Notes: generated from the sequence alone by a model not told the origin. A stretch of 64,000 nt of DNA from Jannaschia sp. CCS1 (GCF_000013565.1 NC_007802.1:868001-932000), one strand, 5' to 3'. Numbered from the stretch's first letter, positions 36,042 to 45,285 are shown. Made by a program: numbers and translations.

Positions 36042-37147
36042 CCCCCAAAGCTGCCATACGGGCCGAGGCGGAGGCGCTTCAGGCCACCTTCGCCGACGCC
36101 GTCCCCGTCGACGCCCCCATGTTGGTCAGCGCGGAAACGCTGCTGGATCTCTACGGCGAAGACATCCGCGCGCGCGCCTTTACCACCCATGATCCGGACC
36201 GAGGCGAGCTGATGCTGCGTCCCGATTTCACCGTGCCCGTGGTCGAGATGCACATGATCGCCACAGAACAGGGGGGCGCGGAACCTGCGCGCTATACCTA
36301 TCTCGGCGAAGTGTTCCGCATGCAACACGCCGGAGCTGACCTGCCGTCGGAATACCTGCAAGTGGGCTACGAGGTGTTCGACCGATCCGCGCCGTTGCAG
36401 GCGGACGCAGAGGTTTTTGCGCTGTTCTCTCAGGCACTGGCGGACGTTCCGACCCGCGCCGTCACAGGTGATATCGGCGTCCTTCTGGCGGCGATTGCGG
36501 CGCTTGAGACCACCGACGCGCGCAAGGCAGCGCTGCGGCGACACGTCTGGCGTCCGCGCCGCTTTCGCGCGTTGCTTGACCGGTTCACCGGGGCCGTGCC
36601 CGCACCCCAAGGGCGTGACGCCTATCTTTCGGCGACCCGCGATCAGGGCCTCGCTGCGATGATCGCGCAGGCTGGCCCGCCCATCGGCCTGCGTACCACC
36701 GATGAGATGACCGCACGCCTGCAACGGCTGGAAGATGACGCCGCCGCAGACCCCATAGATCCCGCCCAGGCGGATGTGCTGAGCGATCTTCTGGCGCTGA
36801 AAGCACCGTTGGGGGAGGCTGTGGATATCCTTGCCAATTTCACCGTCGACCTGCCGGGGCTGGAGGGGGCCGTGGCCCGGGTTGCGGACCGGACGAAAGC
36901 GCTGGCCAATACGGGGATCGCCGTCGATGCCCTGCCGTTTGAGGTCTCTTACGGGCGCACGCAAATGGAATACTACGACGGCTTCGTCTTCGGCATCCTG
37001 TCCGCCACGCCCGGCCATCCCCCGCTCGCAACCGGGGGGCGCTATGACGCGCTGACCCGGCAATTGGGCGGCGGGCGAGAGATCCCCGCCGTGGGGGGCG
37101 TGATCCGGCCTGAACTGGTCCTAACCGCGAAGGAGGCCGCCCGATGA
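36038..37147 (+). CDS. hisZ: ATP phosphoribosyltransferase regulatory subunit HisZ
   Basis: 369 aa. A catalytically inactive paralogue of histidyl-tRNA synthetase needed for activity and histidine feedback of the short HisG. The synthetase fold is visible (D-F-T-V-P-V-V-E near 60, G-E-V-F-R-M-Q-H near 88, Y-Y-D-G-F-V-F-G and G-G-R-Y-D-A-L-T near 310-335), but the motif 2 arginine context is lost. GTG start within the GTGA overlap with the hisS stop; its own stop overlaps hisG by ATGA. Sitting right beside hisS suggests origin by tandem duplication. Confidence 0.95.
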   Translation: MTPKAAIRAEAEALQATFADAVPVDAPMLVSAETLLDLYGEDIRARAFTTHDPDRGELMLRPDFTVPVVEMHMIATEQGGAEPARYTYLGEVFRMQHAGADLPSEYLQVGYEVFDRSAPLQADAEVFALFSQALADVPTRAVTGDIGVLLAAIAALETTDARKAALRRHVWRPRRFRALLDRFTGAVPAPQGRDAYLSATRDQGLAAMIAQAGPPIGLRTTDEMTARLQRLEDDAAADPIDPAQADVLSDLLALKAPLGEAVDILANFTVDLPGLEGAVARVADRTKALANTGIAVDALPFEVSYGRTQMEYYDGFVFGILSATPGHPPLATGGRYDALTRQLGGGREIPAVGGVIRPELVLTAKEAAR

Positions 37148-37842
37148 TGACGCTCGGCGTGCCCTCCAAGGGGCGGTTGATGGAGAAGACATTCCAGTGG
37201 TTCGCCGCGCGCGGGATCGAGATGCGCCGCACCGGATCGGACCGCGATTATGGCGCGGAGGTAGCCGATATGCCGGTCGCCCTGCGTCTTCTGGCCGCCG
37301 GAGAGATCCCGCGAGAATTGGCCGCTGGCCGCATCCATCTGGGTGTCACGGGCAGCGATCTGGTGCAGGAGCGTATCCCGGCCTGGGACCAGGCTGTGGA
37401 TATCGTGGCCGAGATGGGGTTCGGCCACGCCGATCTGATCATTGCCGTGCCCGCCTGGTGGGTGGACGTCACCAGCCTTGATGATCTGGACGCCGTGGCC
37501 GCAGATTTCCGCGCCACACACGGCCACCGCTTGCGGATTGCCACGAAATACCATCGCCTCGTGCGTGATTTCCTGCGCGAGAAGGGCGTAGCCGATTATC
37601 AGCTGGTGGACAGCCAGGGCGCGACCGAGGGCACCGTCGCCCATGGCACGGCGGAGGCGATTGCTGATATCACCTCCACCGGAGAAACCTTGCGCGCCAA
37701 CCACTTAGCTATTCTGGGCGACGGTTTGATCCATCGGTCGGAGGCGACGCTGTTCCGCTCGCGCACGGCTGTCTGGGGCGAGGCCGAGCGTGCCGGACTT
37801 GACGCCATCACGTCACGTCTCGACCCACAGCAGACCGCGTAG
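37144..37842 (+). CDS. hisG: ATP phosphoribosyltransferase, short form
   Basis: 232 aa. First step of histidine biosynthesis: ATP plus PRPP to phosphoribosyl-ATP. The short form lacks the C-terminal regulatory domain of the roughly 300-residue long form, consistent with hisZ directly upstream. Visible blocks: L-G-V-P-S-K-G-R-L near the start, H-L-G-V-T-G-S-D-L near 60, and the PRPP loop D-S-Q-G-A-T-E-G-T-V near 155. The rest of the his pathway is not in the window. Confidence 0.95.
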   Translation: MMTLGVPSKGRLMEKTFQWFAARGIEMRRTGSDRDYGAEVADMPVALRLLAAGEIPRELAAGRIHLGVTGSDLVQERIPAWDQAVDIVAEMGFGHADLIIAVPAWWVDVTSLDDLDAVAADFRATHGHRLRIATKYHRLVRDFLREKGVADYQLVDSQGATEGTVAHGTAEAIADITSTGETLRANHLAILGDGLIHRSEATLFRSRTAVWGEAERAGLDAITSRLDPQQTA

Positions 37843-38027
37843 GCCAGTTCCCGCCAGTGTTGCCAGGCGGCACCAACGCGCAAAATACACCGAATATCAC
37901 AGGTCAGGTTTCCCCGCGTTGAAGGCCCGGTGTCCCAAGCGTTAACCTTTTGTCATTCCAGCACCATCGGCCTTTTTTTCGCCGACACGACCAATTGTAC
38001 GACATCACCTATTTAAGGAAATTTACC

Positions 38028-39014
38028 ATGATGAGACCTGCCATTTTGGCGGGAGTGCTTATGGCACTTCCCTCTGTCACTCTTGCTCAGGGCCTAACGC
38101 TCGACGGGGCCGTGACCCTCGGATACGGCTTCAGCACAATCGACGGCTTCGGCACTGACATCACACTCAACGGAGCCTCGCTCGACTTTGACGGTGACCT
38201 GCGGTTCAGCGATGAATTCAGCGTTGGCCTGGGGTTCGGCTTCGGCTCCTCTGACCTGTCGGTCACGGGCCTGCCCAATGACATCAACATCGATCTGCTG
38301 TCCCTGTCGGTCGAGCCCGAATATCGGTTCAGCAATGGCGCCTATGTCGGCGCCTACTACCGGATGGGCGATCTTGACCTGTCGCTGGTTTCGCCTGTCA
38401 CGGTTGGCGTGGACACGTTCCAATACGGTATCTTTGGCGGTTATGACTTCGGTCAGGGCCATGTGGAGGCGTTCTACGGTCAATCCGATTTCACCGAAAA
38501 CTCGCTGTTGGGTTTGGGTATCAGTACGGATGTCACCGATTACGGCGTTTCGGCCGCGTATCAGATGACGCCCGAGTTGGAGCTGTTCGGCAGCGTTCTG
38601 CGCACGGATATTGGCCTTGGACCGGCGGGCGACGTGCATGTCACCGCCTTCTCGCTGGGGGCAGAATATGACATCACGCCAGAACTAGCCGTCTATGGCG
38701 CTGTCGGACAGACGATCTTTGATCTCAGCGATATTGGGGCCCCGAGCGATATCACGGCCACCGGCCTGACCCTTGGCGCGTCCTATGACCTGACCTCTGC
38801 CGCGTCGATCCCGATGTATGTCAGCGCCGAATATTCGCGGACCAACCTGGATCTGTCAGCCATCGGTCTCGCGACTGATCCTACGGTGGATCGCTTTGCG
38901 CTGGGTCTGACGATCCCGATCGGCAATGGCTCAGGCTCTGCGTTGAACTCCAACACCCGCGTGGCCCGGGGCGAGTATCGCTCAGCGGTCGCGGCGGTGT
39001 TCAACTCCTTCTAA
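38028..39014 (+). CDS. Outer-membrane beta-barrel protein (porin-like), 328 aa
   Basis: Signal peptide (MMRPAILAGVLMALPSVTLAQ), then alternating amphipathic strands rich in Gly, Asp and aromatic residues, ending in aromatic Phe (F-N-S-F), the usual signal for barrel assembly. About 14-16 strands could fit. AAGGAA seven bases upstream fixes the start at 38028; an upstream in-frame start at 37950 has no site. A GTTAACC motif at 37941-37947 lies in the promoter region. No operon partner. Confidence 0.82.
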   Translation: MMRPAILAGVLMALPSVTLAQGLTLDGAVTLGYGFSTIDGFGTDITLNGASLDFDGDLRFSDEFSVGLGFGFGSSDLSVTGLPNDINIDLLSLSVEPEYRFSNGAYVGAYYRMGDLDLSLVSPVTVGVDTFQYGIFGGYDFGQGHVEAFYGQSDFTENSLLGLGISTDVTDYGVSAAYQMTPELELFGSVLRTDIGLGPAGDVHVTAFSLGAEYDITPELAVYGAVGQTIFDLSDIGAPSDITATGLTLGASYDLTSAASIPMYVSAEYSRTNLDLSAIGLATDPTVDRFALGLTIPIGNGSGSALNSNTRVARGEYRSAVAAVFNSF

Positions 39015-39110
39015 CGGCAATTCTTTGATCGGTTAACCTTCGCGAAAGACACCTTCCGCTAGGCTAACGTCATTGAGCTAAACGCTTTCAATAGTTTGTA
39101 ATGAGTATCG

Positions 39111-39136
39111 GGCCGGGCATCGTAAGGTGTCCGGCC
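39111..39136. terminator. Probable terminator between convergent genes
   Basis: GGCCGGGCA (39111-39119) pairs with TGTCCGGCC (39128-39136), 9 base pairs including one G-U, loop of 8, followed by a T-rich stretch. Serves the outer-membrane protein gene and possibly the DUF1489 gene converging from the right. Confidence 0.6.
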
Positions 39137-39145
39137 TCTTTGTCC

Positions 39146-39577
39146 TCAAAGCACGCCGATCTCTGCCAGGGCGCTTTCCAATTGCGGTGGCAACGCTTCT
39201 TGCTGTTTGGAGCCCGCGCGCAGATCCCGCGGCGCATCGCCGGGTTGCAGGTAGCGCCAGCCCTGAAAAGCGCGTTTGGGCGTCGCGGCGACGCGGGTCA
39301 CGTTGGGGTTCAGCACGATGCCGCAGCGGTTAATCCCATCTCCCCGGTCCACGGGATCAAAGCGCACAATCGGTTGACGACACAGGATAACGCCTTTGAA
39401 CACCCAGTAGAGCGAGCCGCCATTCAGTACCTCTTCGGCGCGCTTGGGCCACATCCGCGTCACGTGGCGCGGCAGGCCGTCTGGCCCCTTGGCGCGCGCG
39501 CTGGCCTGCCAGTCCAACAGATCCTCAACGCAGGTCGCGCCGACGCACAGCTTCAACATATGGGTAGTGGCAGCCAC
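39146..39577 (-). CDS. DUF1489 family protein, 143 aa
   Basis: Matches the alphaproteobacterial DUF1489 family: M-L-K-L-C-V-G-A near the N-terminus, V-T-R-M-W-P-K-R-A-E-E-V-L-N-G-G-S-L-Y-W central block, and C-R-Q-P-I-V-R-F. GTG start at 39577 has GGGGGA at good spacing and gives the family-typical short lead; ATG at 39559 would truncate it. Function unknown. Lies 61 bases downstream of the dioxygenase-like gene on the same strand, possibly co-transcribed. Confidence 0.88.
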   Translation of the reverse strand: MAATTHMLKLCVGATCVEDLLDWQASARAKGPDGLPRHVTRMWPKRAEEVLNGGSLYWVFKGVILCRQPIVRFDPVDRGDGINRCGIVLNPNVTRVAATPKRAFQGWRYLQPGDAPRDLRAGSKQQEALPPQLESALAEIGVL

Positions 39578-39638
39578 GGGTCATCCCCCAAGATGATGTA
39601 GCGACTAAAGTAACACTTGAGGCCCCATCGGCAACCCG

Positions 39639-40331
39639 TCAGGTGAAGGGCGTGGCGAAATTGCGCGGATTTCCTGTGGATGGATCAAGGATCGGTCCAT
39701 CTGAATATTGCGCGAGGTAGGCGCGGCGCGGCCTGTTCGTGGTGTTTGCACCGGACCGGTGCAGCGTGAGGGAGGAGAAAATCACCATGGTTCCGGCGGG
39801 GCAGGGCAGGGCCTCTCCCGGATCAGGACCGTCATAGCCGACCTTCTCTTTGCCGATGTCATTCCAATGGTGCGGGTCGATGTGACCCTCCCGATCAAGG
39901 TCGCGGGGCAGGCAGCTGAGGGAGCCGTTCTCCAATGTCGCATCATCCAGCGCGATCCAGACAGACAGGTAAGGCTTGTGGGCAAAGGGCACGTAGGCCC
40001 CATCCTGATGCCAGGCGAACGACGCGCCGGTATGGGGGCCCTTGACGACGAATTGCTCGTTGAAAAGATGCGGATCGTCCAGCGCGATGGACGTGACGGC
40101 CCGCATCCGGTCGGAAAACAGGAAGCGTTCGACCTCCGGGAAATCGGCGTGCCGCTTGTGCAGGAACTGCCGGTCCGCGCCGCGGTTGATGTCATGGTTG
40201 CCGCCGTCCGCGGCGGTCGGTTCCGCCATCAGGGCATCGGCGGCGGTGCGCAGGGCCTCCAGCTCCCCCGTCCCGACCGGATCGGGCAACATCGCATAGC
40301 CGCGCCGCCGGAAATCTGCCTGTACGTCCAT
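39639..40331 (-). CDS. Phytanoyl-CoA dioxygenase (PhyH) family protein, 230 aa
   Basis: Fe(II)/2-oxoglutarate oxygenase fold. Metal ligands His108 and Asp110 in A-W-H-Q-D-G and His191 in L-T-L-H-R-S-G; Arg203 in N-R-P-R-R-A-Y is placed for 2-oxoglutarate binding. Start at 40331 (MDVQADF) has AGGAGG upstream; longer in-frame openings are shadows of nrdJ. The substrate is unknown; bacterial members act on varied small molecules including ectoine, phosphonates and fatty acids. Divergent from nrdJ. Confidence 0.87.
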   Translation of the reverse strand: MDVQADFRRRGYAMLPDPVGTGELEALRTAADALMAEPTAADGGNHDINRGADRQFLHKRHADFPEVERFLFSDRMRAVTSIALDDPHLFNEQFVVKGPHTGASFAWHQDGAYVPFAHKPYLSVWIALDDATLENGSLSCLPRDLDREGHIDPHHWNDIGKEKVGYDGPDPGEALPCPAGTMVIFSSLTLHRSGANTTNRPRRAYLAQYSDGPILDPSTGNPRNFATPFT

Positions 40332-40457
40332 AGCCAATCCTCCTTTGTCGCGCCCAGAGAAGCACGATTCTGACGGCATGGCTGGTCTCAGGGCGACATT
40401 TGTGGCATACGGACTATCTCGTTGTTCCACCCCATCTGTCATCAAGGACTGGTATCC

Positions 40458-42731
40458 GTGAGCCGATTTTCCGCCCCAATCGCCGAACAAATCTGGGACA
40501 TGAAATACCGTTTGAAAGAGGCGGATGGCACCGCCATCGATGGCAGCGTTGAAGACACCTGGCGCCGCATCGCCAAGGCGCTGGCCGCGGTGGAAGACGA
40601 CAGCGCCACGTGGGAAGAGACGTTCTACACCGCGCTGGAAGACTTCAAGTACCTCCCCGCCGGGCGCATTGTGGCGGGCGCGGGCACCGGGCGCAGCGTT
40701 ACCTTGTTCAATTGTTTCGTCATGGGCACCGTGCCGGACAGCATGGGCGGTATCTTTGATATGCTGAAGGAAGCCGCGCTGACGATGCAGCAGGGGGGTG
40801 GTATCGGTTACGATTTCTCCACCATCCGGCCCAAAGGCGCTGCGGTCAGCGGTGTCGCGGCGGATGCCTCGGGGCCACTGTCGTTCATGGATGTCTGGGA
40901 CGCCATGTGCCGCACAATCATGTCGGCGGGTTCGCGCCGGGGCGCTATGATGGCCACGATGCGCTGCGACCACCCCGATATCGAAGATTTCATCGCCGCC
41001 AAACAGGACCCGGCCCGCCTGCGCATGTTCAACATGTCCGTTCTGGCAACGGACCCCTTCATGGAAGCCGTGAAAGACGACGGCCCGTGGGATCTGGTCT
41101 TTGGCGACAAGGTCTTCCGCACCGTTCAGGCGCGCGATCTGTGGAACCGCATCATGCGCGCAACCTATGATTATGCGGAGCCCGGTGTGATCTTCATCGA
41201 CCGCATCAATGCCGAGAACAACCTTAATTATGCCGAAACCATCTGCGCCACGAACCCTTGCGGCGAGCAGCCCCTGCCGCCCTATGGCGCGTGCCTTTTG
41301 GGCTCCGTCAACCTGGCGCAGCTAGTCAGTGACCCGTTCACGGACACCGCCGATCTGGACCCTATCAAGTTGGCGGATCTGACGGCCACCGCGATCCGGA
41401 TGATGGACAATGTCGTCGATACCTCTCGCTTCCCGCTGGATGCACAGGCGCAGGAGGCGCAGGCGAAGCGCCGCATTGGCCTTGGGGTCACCGGCCTCGC
41501 CGACGCGCTGGCCATGTGTCGTCTGCGCTATGGGTCCGAGGAGGCGGCCGCCAAAACCGAAGACTGGATGGCGCGGATCGCCAACGCCTCCTACCGCGCC
41601 TCCGCCCTGCTGGCCGCCGAGAAGGGCGCGTTCCCCCTGTTTGACGCCGCTGAATACGCGAAAGCGCCAATGGTCCAGCGTCTGGATGCCGACGTCCAAG
41701 CGCTGATCGCCGAGCACGGGTTGCGAAACGCGCTCCTGACCTCCATCGCGCCCACGGGCACGATTTCACTGTTCGCGGGCAATGTGTCGTCGGGGATCGA
41801 GCCGATTTTTGCGAATGCCTACACCCGAAAAGTGCTGCAGGTGGACGGCACCCGGACGGAGGAGGAGGTCGTCGATTTCGCCGTCGCCAAATGGCGGGAC
41901 ATGCACGGCGACACGCCGCTGCCCGACTATTTCGTCAACGCCCAGACCTTAGCGCCGCTGGACCATGTCCGTATGCAGGCCGCCGCACAGCCCTGGATCG
42001 ATTCAAGTATCTCCAAGACCATCAATGTGCCCGCCGACATCAGCTTTGAGGCGTTCAAGGACGTCTACGCCGAAGCCTACGCGACCGGCTGTAAGGGCTG
42101 CACAACTTACCGCCCGAACGATGTGACCGGCTCTGTCCTCAGCGTCAGTGAGGCGGACGACAAGCCACAGGCGATTGAGGCCATCGAGGCAGCATCCGGC
42201 GAAGTCGTCTACATGTCCGAGCCGCTGCACCGCCCCAACGAGTTGGAAGGCAACACCTACAAGGTCAAATGGCCCGACAGCGAACATGCGCTTTATATCA
42301 CCATCAACGACATTGTTCTGAACGGCCACCGCCGCCCGTTCGAGGTCTTCATCAATTCCAAGAACATGGAGCACTTCGCCTGGACCGTGGCGCTGACTCG
42401 GATGATCTCCGCCGTGTTCCGGCGCGGGGGGGATGTGTCGTTTGTGGTGGAGGAACTCAAAGCCGTCTTCGATCCCCGTGGCGGGGCCTGGATGCAGGGC
42501 AAATACGTCCCCTCGATCCTCGCGGCCATCGGCGGCGTGATCGAAAAGCACATGATCGCCACGGGTTTTCTTGCGGGTGAAGGGATGGGTCTGAAGTCTG
42601 ATCCTCAGGCCGCAGTCGTCAATCTCGGCCAGAAACCCGGTCCCGCCTGCCCCTCCTGCGGGCAGTTCGATTTGCGGATGATGGAAGGCTGCCTGACTTG
42701 CGCTAATTGCGGATACTCCAAGTGCGGATAA
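40458..42731 (+). CDS. nrdJ: Adenosylcobalamin-dependent (class II) ribonucleotide reductase
   Basis: 757 aa, reduces ribonucleotides to deoxyribonucleotides using a B12-derived radical. The active-site N-P-C-G-E-Q-P-L contains the thiyl-radical Cys and the catalytic Asn/Glu; F-N-C-F near residue 85 and the S-V-N-L site supply the other active-site residues; the C-terminal C-P-S-C ... C-L-T-C-A-N-C-G-Y-S-K-C-G provides zinc-ribbon and redox cysteines. GTG start at 40458, with AAGGA nine bases upstream, gives the family-typical M-S-R-F-S-A-P-I-A. No class I nrdAB is in the window. Confidence 0.96.
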   Translation: MSRFSAPIAEQIWDMKYRLKEADGTAIDGSVEDTWRRIAKALAAVEDDSATWEETFYTALEDFKYLPAGRIVAGAGTGRSVTLFNCFVMGTVPDSMGGIFDMLKEAALTMQQGGGIGYDFSTIRPKGAAVSGVAADASGPLSFMDVWDAMCRTIMSAGSRRGAMMATMRCDHPDIEDFIAAKQDPARLRMFNMSVLATDPFMEAVKDDGPWDLVFGDKVFRTVQARDLWNRIMRATYDYAEPGVIFIDRINAENNLNYAETICATNPCGEQPLPPYGACLLGSVNLAQLVSDPFTDTADLDPIKLADLTATAIRMMDNVVDTSRFPLDAQAQEAQAKRRIGLGVTGLADALAMCRLRYGSEEAAAKTEDWMARIANASYRASALLAAEKGAFPLFDAAEYAKAPMVQRLDADVQALIAEHGLRNALLTSIAPTGTISLFAGNVSSGIEPIFANAYTRKVLQVDGTRTEEEVVDFAVAKWRDMHGDTPLPDYFVNAQTLAPLDHVRMQAAAQPWIDSSISKTINVPADISFEAFKDVYAEAYATGCKGCTTYRPNDVTGSVLSVSEADDKPQAIEAIEAASGEVVYMSEPLHRPNELEGNTYKVKWPDSEHALYITINDIVLNGHRRPFEVFINSKNMEHFAWTVALTRMISAVFRRGGDVSFVVEELKAVFDPRGGAWMQGKYVPSILAAIGGVIEKHMIATGFLAGEGMGLKSDPQAAVVNLGQKPGPACPSCGQFDLRMMEGCLTCANCGYSKCG

Positions 42732-42740
42732 GGCTCTGAC

Positions 42741-42899
42741 ATGCGGTTCCGGCGGGTGGAGGATCATTTGATCACGCTCCCCTCGGGCCGTCTTTTGTGG
42801 CGACGTGGCCATTGGGCGCGCATACCCGCACCACTCAGACGGGACGCGGCGGCCCTGCGCGATCTCTTTGATGAGCCGCCGGGATCGCTGCCCGGCTAG
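42741..42899 (+). CDS. Small basic protein downstream of nrdJ, 52 aa (tentative)
   Basis: ATG 9 bases after the nrdJ stop opens a 52-codon frame: Arg-rich start (M-R-F-R-R-V-E-D-H), L-P-S-G-R-L-L-W-R-R-G-H-W in the middle and an acidic-Pro tail (L-F-D-E-P-P-G-S-L-P-G). Codon third positions are mostly G/C, as in neighbouring genes. No family recognised. Proximity suggests co-transcription with nrdJ. The following 205 bases to 43104 hold no gene I can support. Confidence 0.5.
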   Translation: MRFRRVEDHLITLPSGRLLWRRGHWARIPAPLRRDAAALRDLFDEPPGSLPG

Positions 42900-43104
42900 G
42901 CGTTACCGGACGGCGCCCGACCTCCTCTTTTCGACGCTGGAAAGCGCCCGGGGCGCTGTGCGTGGGTGTAACCCCTCTGCCGCACTGTGTGCCGGGCACC
43001 GCGATAATCGGATCGTTTCTCTGCGTGTTGCCCGCAATCGGTGCTAGAATCGCCACAAATCACCGGCAAAACCGCTGGAAAGAAAAAACATACGGGCAGC
43101 AGTC

Positions 43105-44052
43105 ATGACATTTTCCAACCGCGGGGCAGTGGCCCTTTCCATCTTGGCGGCGTCATTCGTCGCCCCGGTTCACGCGCAAGACGGGGTGTTAAACGACCCG
43201 CCCGAACGCCTTGGCGTGACGCAAATCTTCACTAACGACTGGTACGGTATGCCGTTCGGCGACCGCTTTGATCGCTGGCGCACCGGGGGCTATCAGGTCA
43301 GCGGCTTCTGGGGCCGCGACGGGTGGGACGACTCCCTGCCATCCACGCCGTTTGCGCTTATGGAATATCGGTTTCGCGGCGAGATCATTGCGCCCGATAA
43401 CCTCTCCTCCCCCGCGCCAGGGGATCGCCGGTATGCGCCCGCCCTCTATTTCGGGGCCGCGACCCATTTCGACTATCGCGGGATAGAGGTCTCTGCCGGG
43501 GCCGATCTTGTGTTCACGGGCGATCAGACGGGTCTGATGGGTCTTCACGACAGCATCCACCAGACGTTTGGCGACTCGCCTGTGGATTTGAGCGACTTCA
43601 TGATCGAAGACGGCATCTACCTGAATGCGACGGTTGAAACCGCGCGGTCATATGCGGTGGGCTCTGCCAGCGTGCGCCCCTTTGTGGAGGCTCAGGCCGG
43701 GGTGGAAACCCTGGTGCGCGCCGGTGCGGATCTGCGGTTTGGCAATTACGATCCGGGCTCGCTCCTGATCCGGGAGGCCACGACCGGGCAACGGATTGTC
43801 GGCATTCCCGGCGACAGCGTTGGCGGGTGGAGCTTCTCGCTCGGTGCGGACGTGGCCTATGTCAGCGATAGCGTTCTGCTACCGGAAAACGGACCAGCGC
43901 CGGAGGACACGCGGTATCGCCTGCGTGGCGGGGTCGGCCACGGCTATGGTCCGGCGGATCTGTTCTACGGTGTGACGTATCTGTCTGAGGAATTTGAGGG
44001 CCAGAATGAGGGCCAGCTTGTCGGCACCCTGTCGCTGATGCTGCGCTTCTGA
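43105..44052 (+). CDS. LpxR-like (DUF2219) outer-membrane protein, putative lipid A deacylase
   Basis: 315 aa. Signal peptide ends near V-H-A-Q (residue 25). The mature start F-T-N-D-W-Y-G-M-P-F-G-D-R-F-D-R-W-R-T-G-G matches the LpxR pattern N-D ... D-R-x-x-T-x-G (Asn44, Asp45, Thr60), and a later G-L-H-D-S-I-H-Q-T-F-G with His152 fits the catalytic His region. The protein is beta-rich and ends in Phe, as outer-membrane barrels do. LpxR removes 3'-acyloxyacyl chains from lipid A. Activity is inferred from motifs only; overall similarity to characterised LpxR looks distant. Confidence 0.68.
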   Translation: MTFSNRGAVALSILAASFVAPVHAQDGVLNDPPERLGVTQIFTNDWYGMPFGDRFDRWRTGGYQVSGFWGRDGWDDSLPSTPFALMEYRFRGEIIAPDNLSSPAPGDRRYAPALYFGAATHFDYRGIEVSAGADLVFTGDQTGLMGLHDSIHQTFGDSPVDLSDFMIEDGIYLNATVETARSYAVGSASVRPFVEAQAGVETLVRAGADLRFGNYDPGSLLIREATTGQRIVGIPGDSVGGWSFSLGADVAYVSDSVLLPENGPAPEDTRYRLRGGVGHGYGPADLFYGVTYLSEEFEGQNEGQLVGTLSLMLRF

Positions 44053-44082
44053 GGCCGGGAAGACTCACCCGATGACAGTTTT

Positions 44083-44114
44083 GCGAATCACCCTCTTGCC
44101 CAAAGCGAATCACC
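44083..44114. promoter_or_regulatory. Two direct repeats GCGAATCACC with a 22-base period
   Basis: GCGAATCACC occurs at 44083-44092 and 44105-44114, upstream of the Hint-protein gene. A period of two helical turns suggests cooperative binding of a response regulator or similar protein on one DNA face. Confidence 0.45.
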
Positions 44115-44190
44115 TCTGCTAGCGTGCCCTCTAACGCTCGGGGATCAACCACCGGGCTACGTCAAAAACTGACGAGGCGGGGCATACAGA

Positions 44191-45285
44191 ATGGGTACGG
44201 GCTTACAGGGCGCGTCCGTGATTGCATGGGCGCAGACCTGCATCGAAGGGTTTCCGGCAGAACCAGAAATAGAACTGGTCGAAGGGATGAGTTGGAGCTG
44301 GCATGGTCAGCTTATGCCGCTGGAAGGTGATCCGGCGGCCCTTCTTCTGACGGCCAGCCGGGACCAGGATGAGCTTCGGACCCGTGCGGCGCGGGTGGTG
44401 CGCAAACTTCTGCAGCACCCCGCGCCGGGCCCCGCGGAATTCGCCGCCACGGAGGCCGACCCGCTGTTTCGCGGGGCGTTCATCGTCAGCTGTGGCGCGA
44501 AGTTTCATACGATTGTGCCGATCCTTCTGGATGACGGGGCCGCGCCCTTGCTGTTGTTTGTCGGCTCTCCGCCGCCCCCGGGCCGCGAGTTGACCGTGGT
44601 GCACCGCAATGAGGAAACCCTTAAGCCCACACAGTCCGATGCGCCCACGGTGATCTGCTTCACCCCCGGCACCCGGATCCGCACGGAAGCGGGTGACATC
44701 GCGATTGAAGAGCTGGGGACGGGCGACCGCGTGCTGTCCCGCGACAATGGCCCGCAAGAGGTTTTGTGGTCCGGCCATCGGCGGATGTCGGGCGCGCGGT
44801 TGTTTGCGATGCCCGAGCAGCGCCCCATTCGCATGCGGGCAGGGGCCCTGGGCATTGACCGCCCCGACGACGACCTCATCGTTTCGCCGGAACATCGGGT
44901 GTTGGTGACGGGCCGCGCCGCCCGCGATCTGTGGGGGGAGCCGGAGGTTCTGGTGCGCGCCGCTGATCTGGTGGGTGACAGCCGCATCACAGTTGACCAT
45001 TCCCTGCGTGAGACATTCTATATTCACCTCATGTTAGAGCGGCACGAAGTGGTTTGGGCCAATGGGATGGAGGTCGAGAGCTTTCATCCCGGCTTCATGG
45101 GGCTCGATCATCTGACCAACGTGCAGCGATCCTCCATGCTGGAGATGCGTCCCGAGCTGGCGGGCAATCCCCACGCCTACGGGGCGCCCGTGCGCCGGAT
45201 GCTGACGCGGGCCGAGGCGGCAATCCTGATCCATGGCGCGCCGACCAGACCCATCGCCGCGCGGTCCGCCCACACCGCGCATTGA
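44191..45285 (+). CDS. Hint-domain (hedgehog/intein-type) protein, 364 aa
   Basis: N-terminal about 150 residues of unknown fold, then a Hint module beginning at Cys156 (I-C-F-T-P-G-T-R-I-R-T-E-A-G-D-I), with I-E-E-L-G-T-G-D-R-V-L-S and V-S-P-E-H-R-V-L-V blocks, and F-H-P-G-F in the C-terminal section. This is the large Rhodobacterales group of Hint proteins, often exported by type I systems or linked to Ca-binding repeats. The Hint fold can perform autoproteolysis at Cys1; here no C-terminal extein Asn-Cys junction is apparent, so splicing is unlikely. Followed by a terminator. Confidence 0.88.
   Translation: MGTGLQGASVIAWAQTCIEGFPAEPEIELVEGMSWSWHGQLMPLEGDPAALLLTASRDQDELRTRAARVVRKLLQHPAPGPAEFAATEADPLFRGAFIVSCGAKFHTIVPILLDDGAAPLLLFVGSPPPPGRELTVVHRNEETLKPTQSDAPTVICFTPGTRIRTEAGDIAIEELGTGDRVLSRDNGPQEVLWSGHRRMSGARLFAMPEQRPIRMRAGALGIDRPDDDLIVSPEHRVLVTGRAARDLWGEPEVLVRAADLVGDSRITVDHSLRETFYIHLMLERHEVVWANGMEVESFHPGFMGLDHLTNVQRSSMLEMRPELAGNPHAYGAPVRRMLTRAEAAILIHGAPTRPIAARSAHTAH

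Noticed and set aside
40332-40457. Possible cobalamin riboswitch before nrdJ
   Set aside because: The gap is only 126 bases and shows no B12-box-like core or extended pairing; too short for the usual element.
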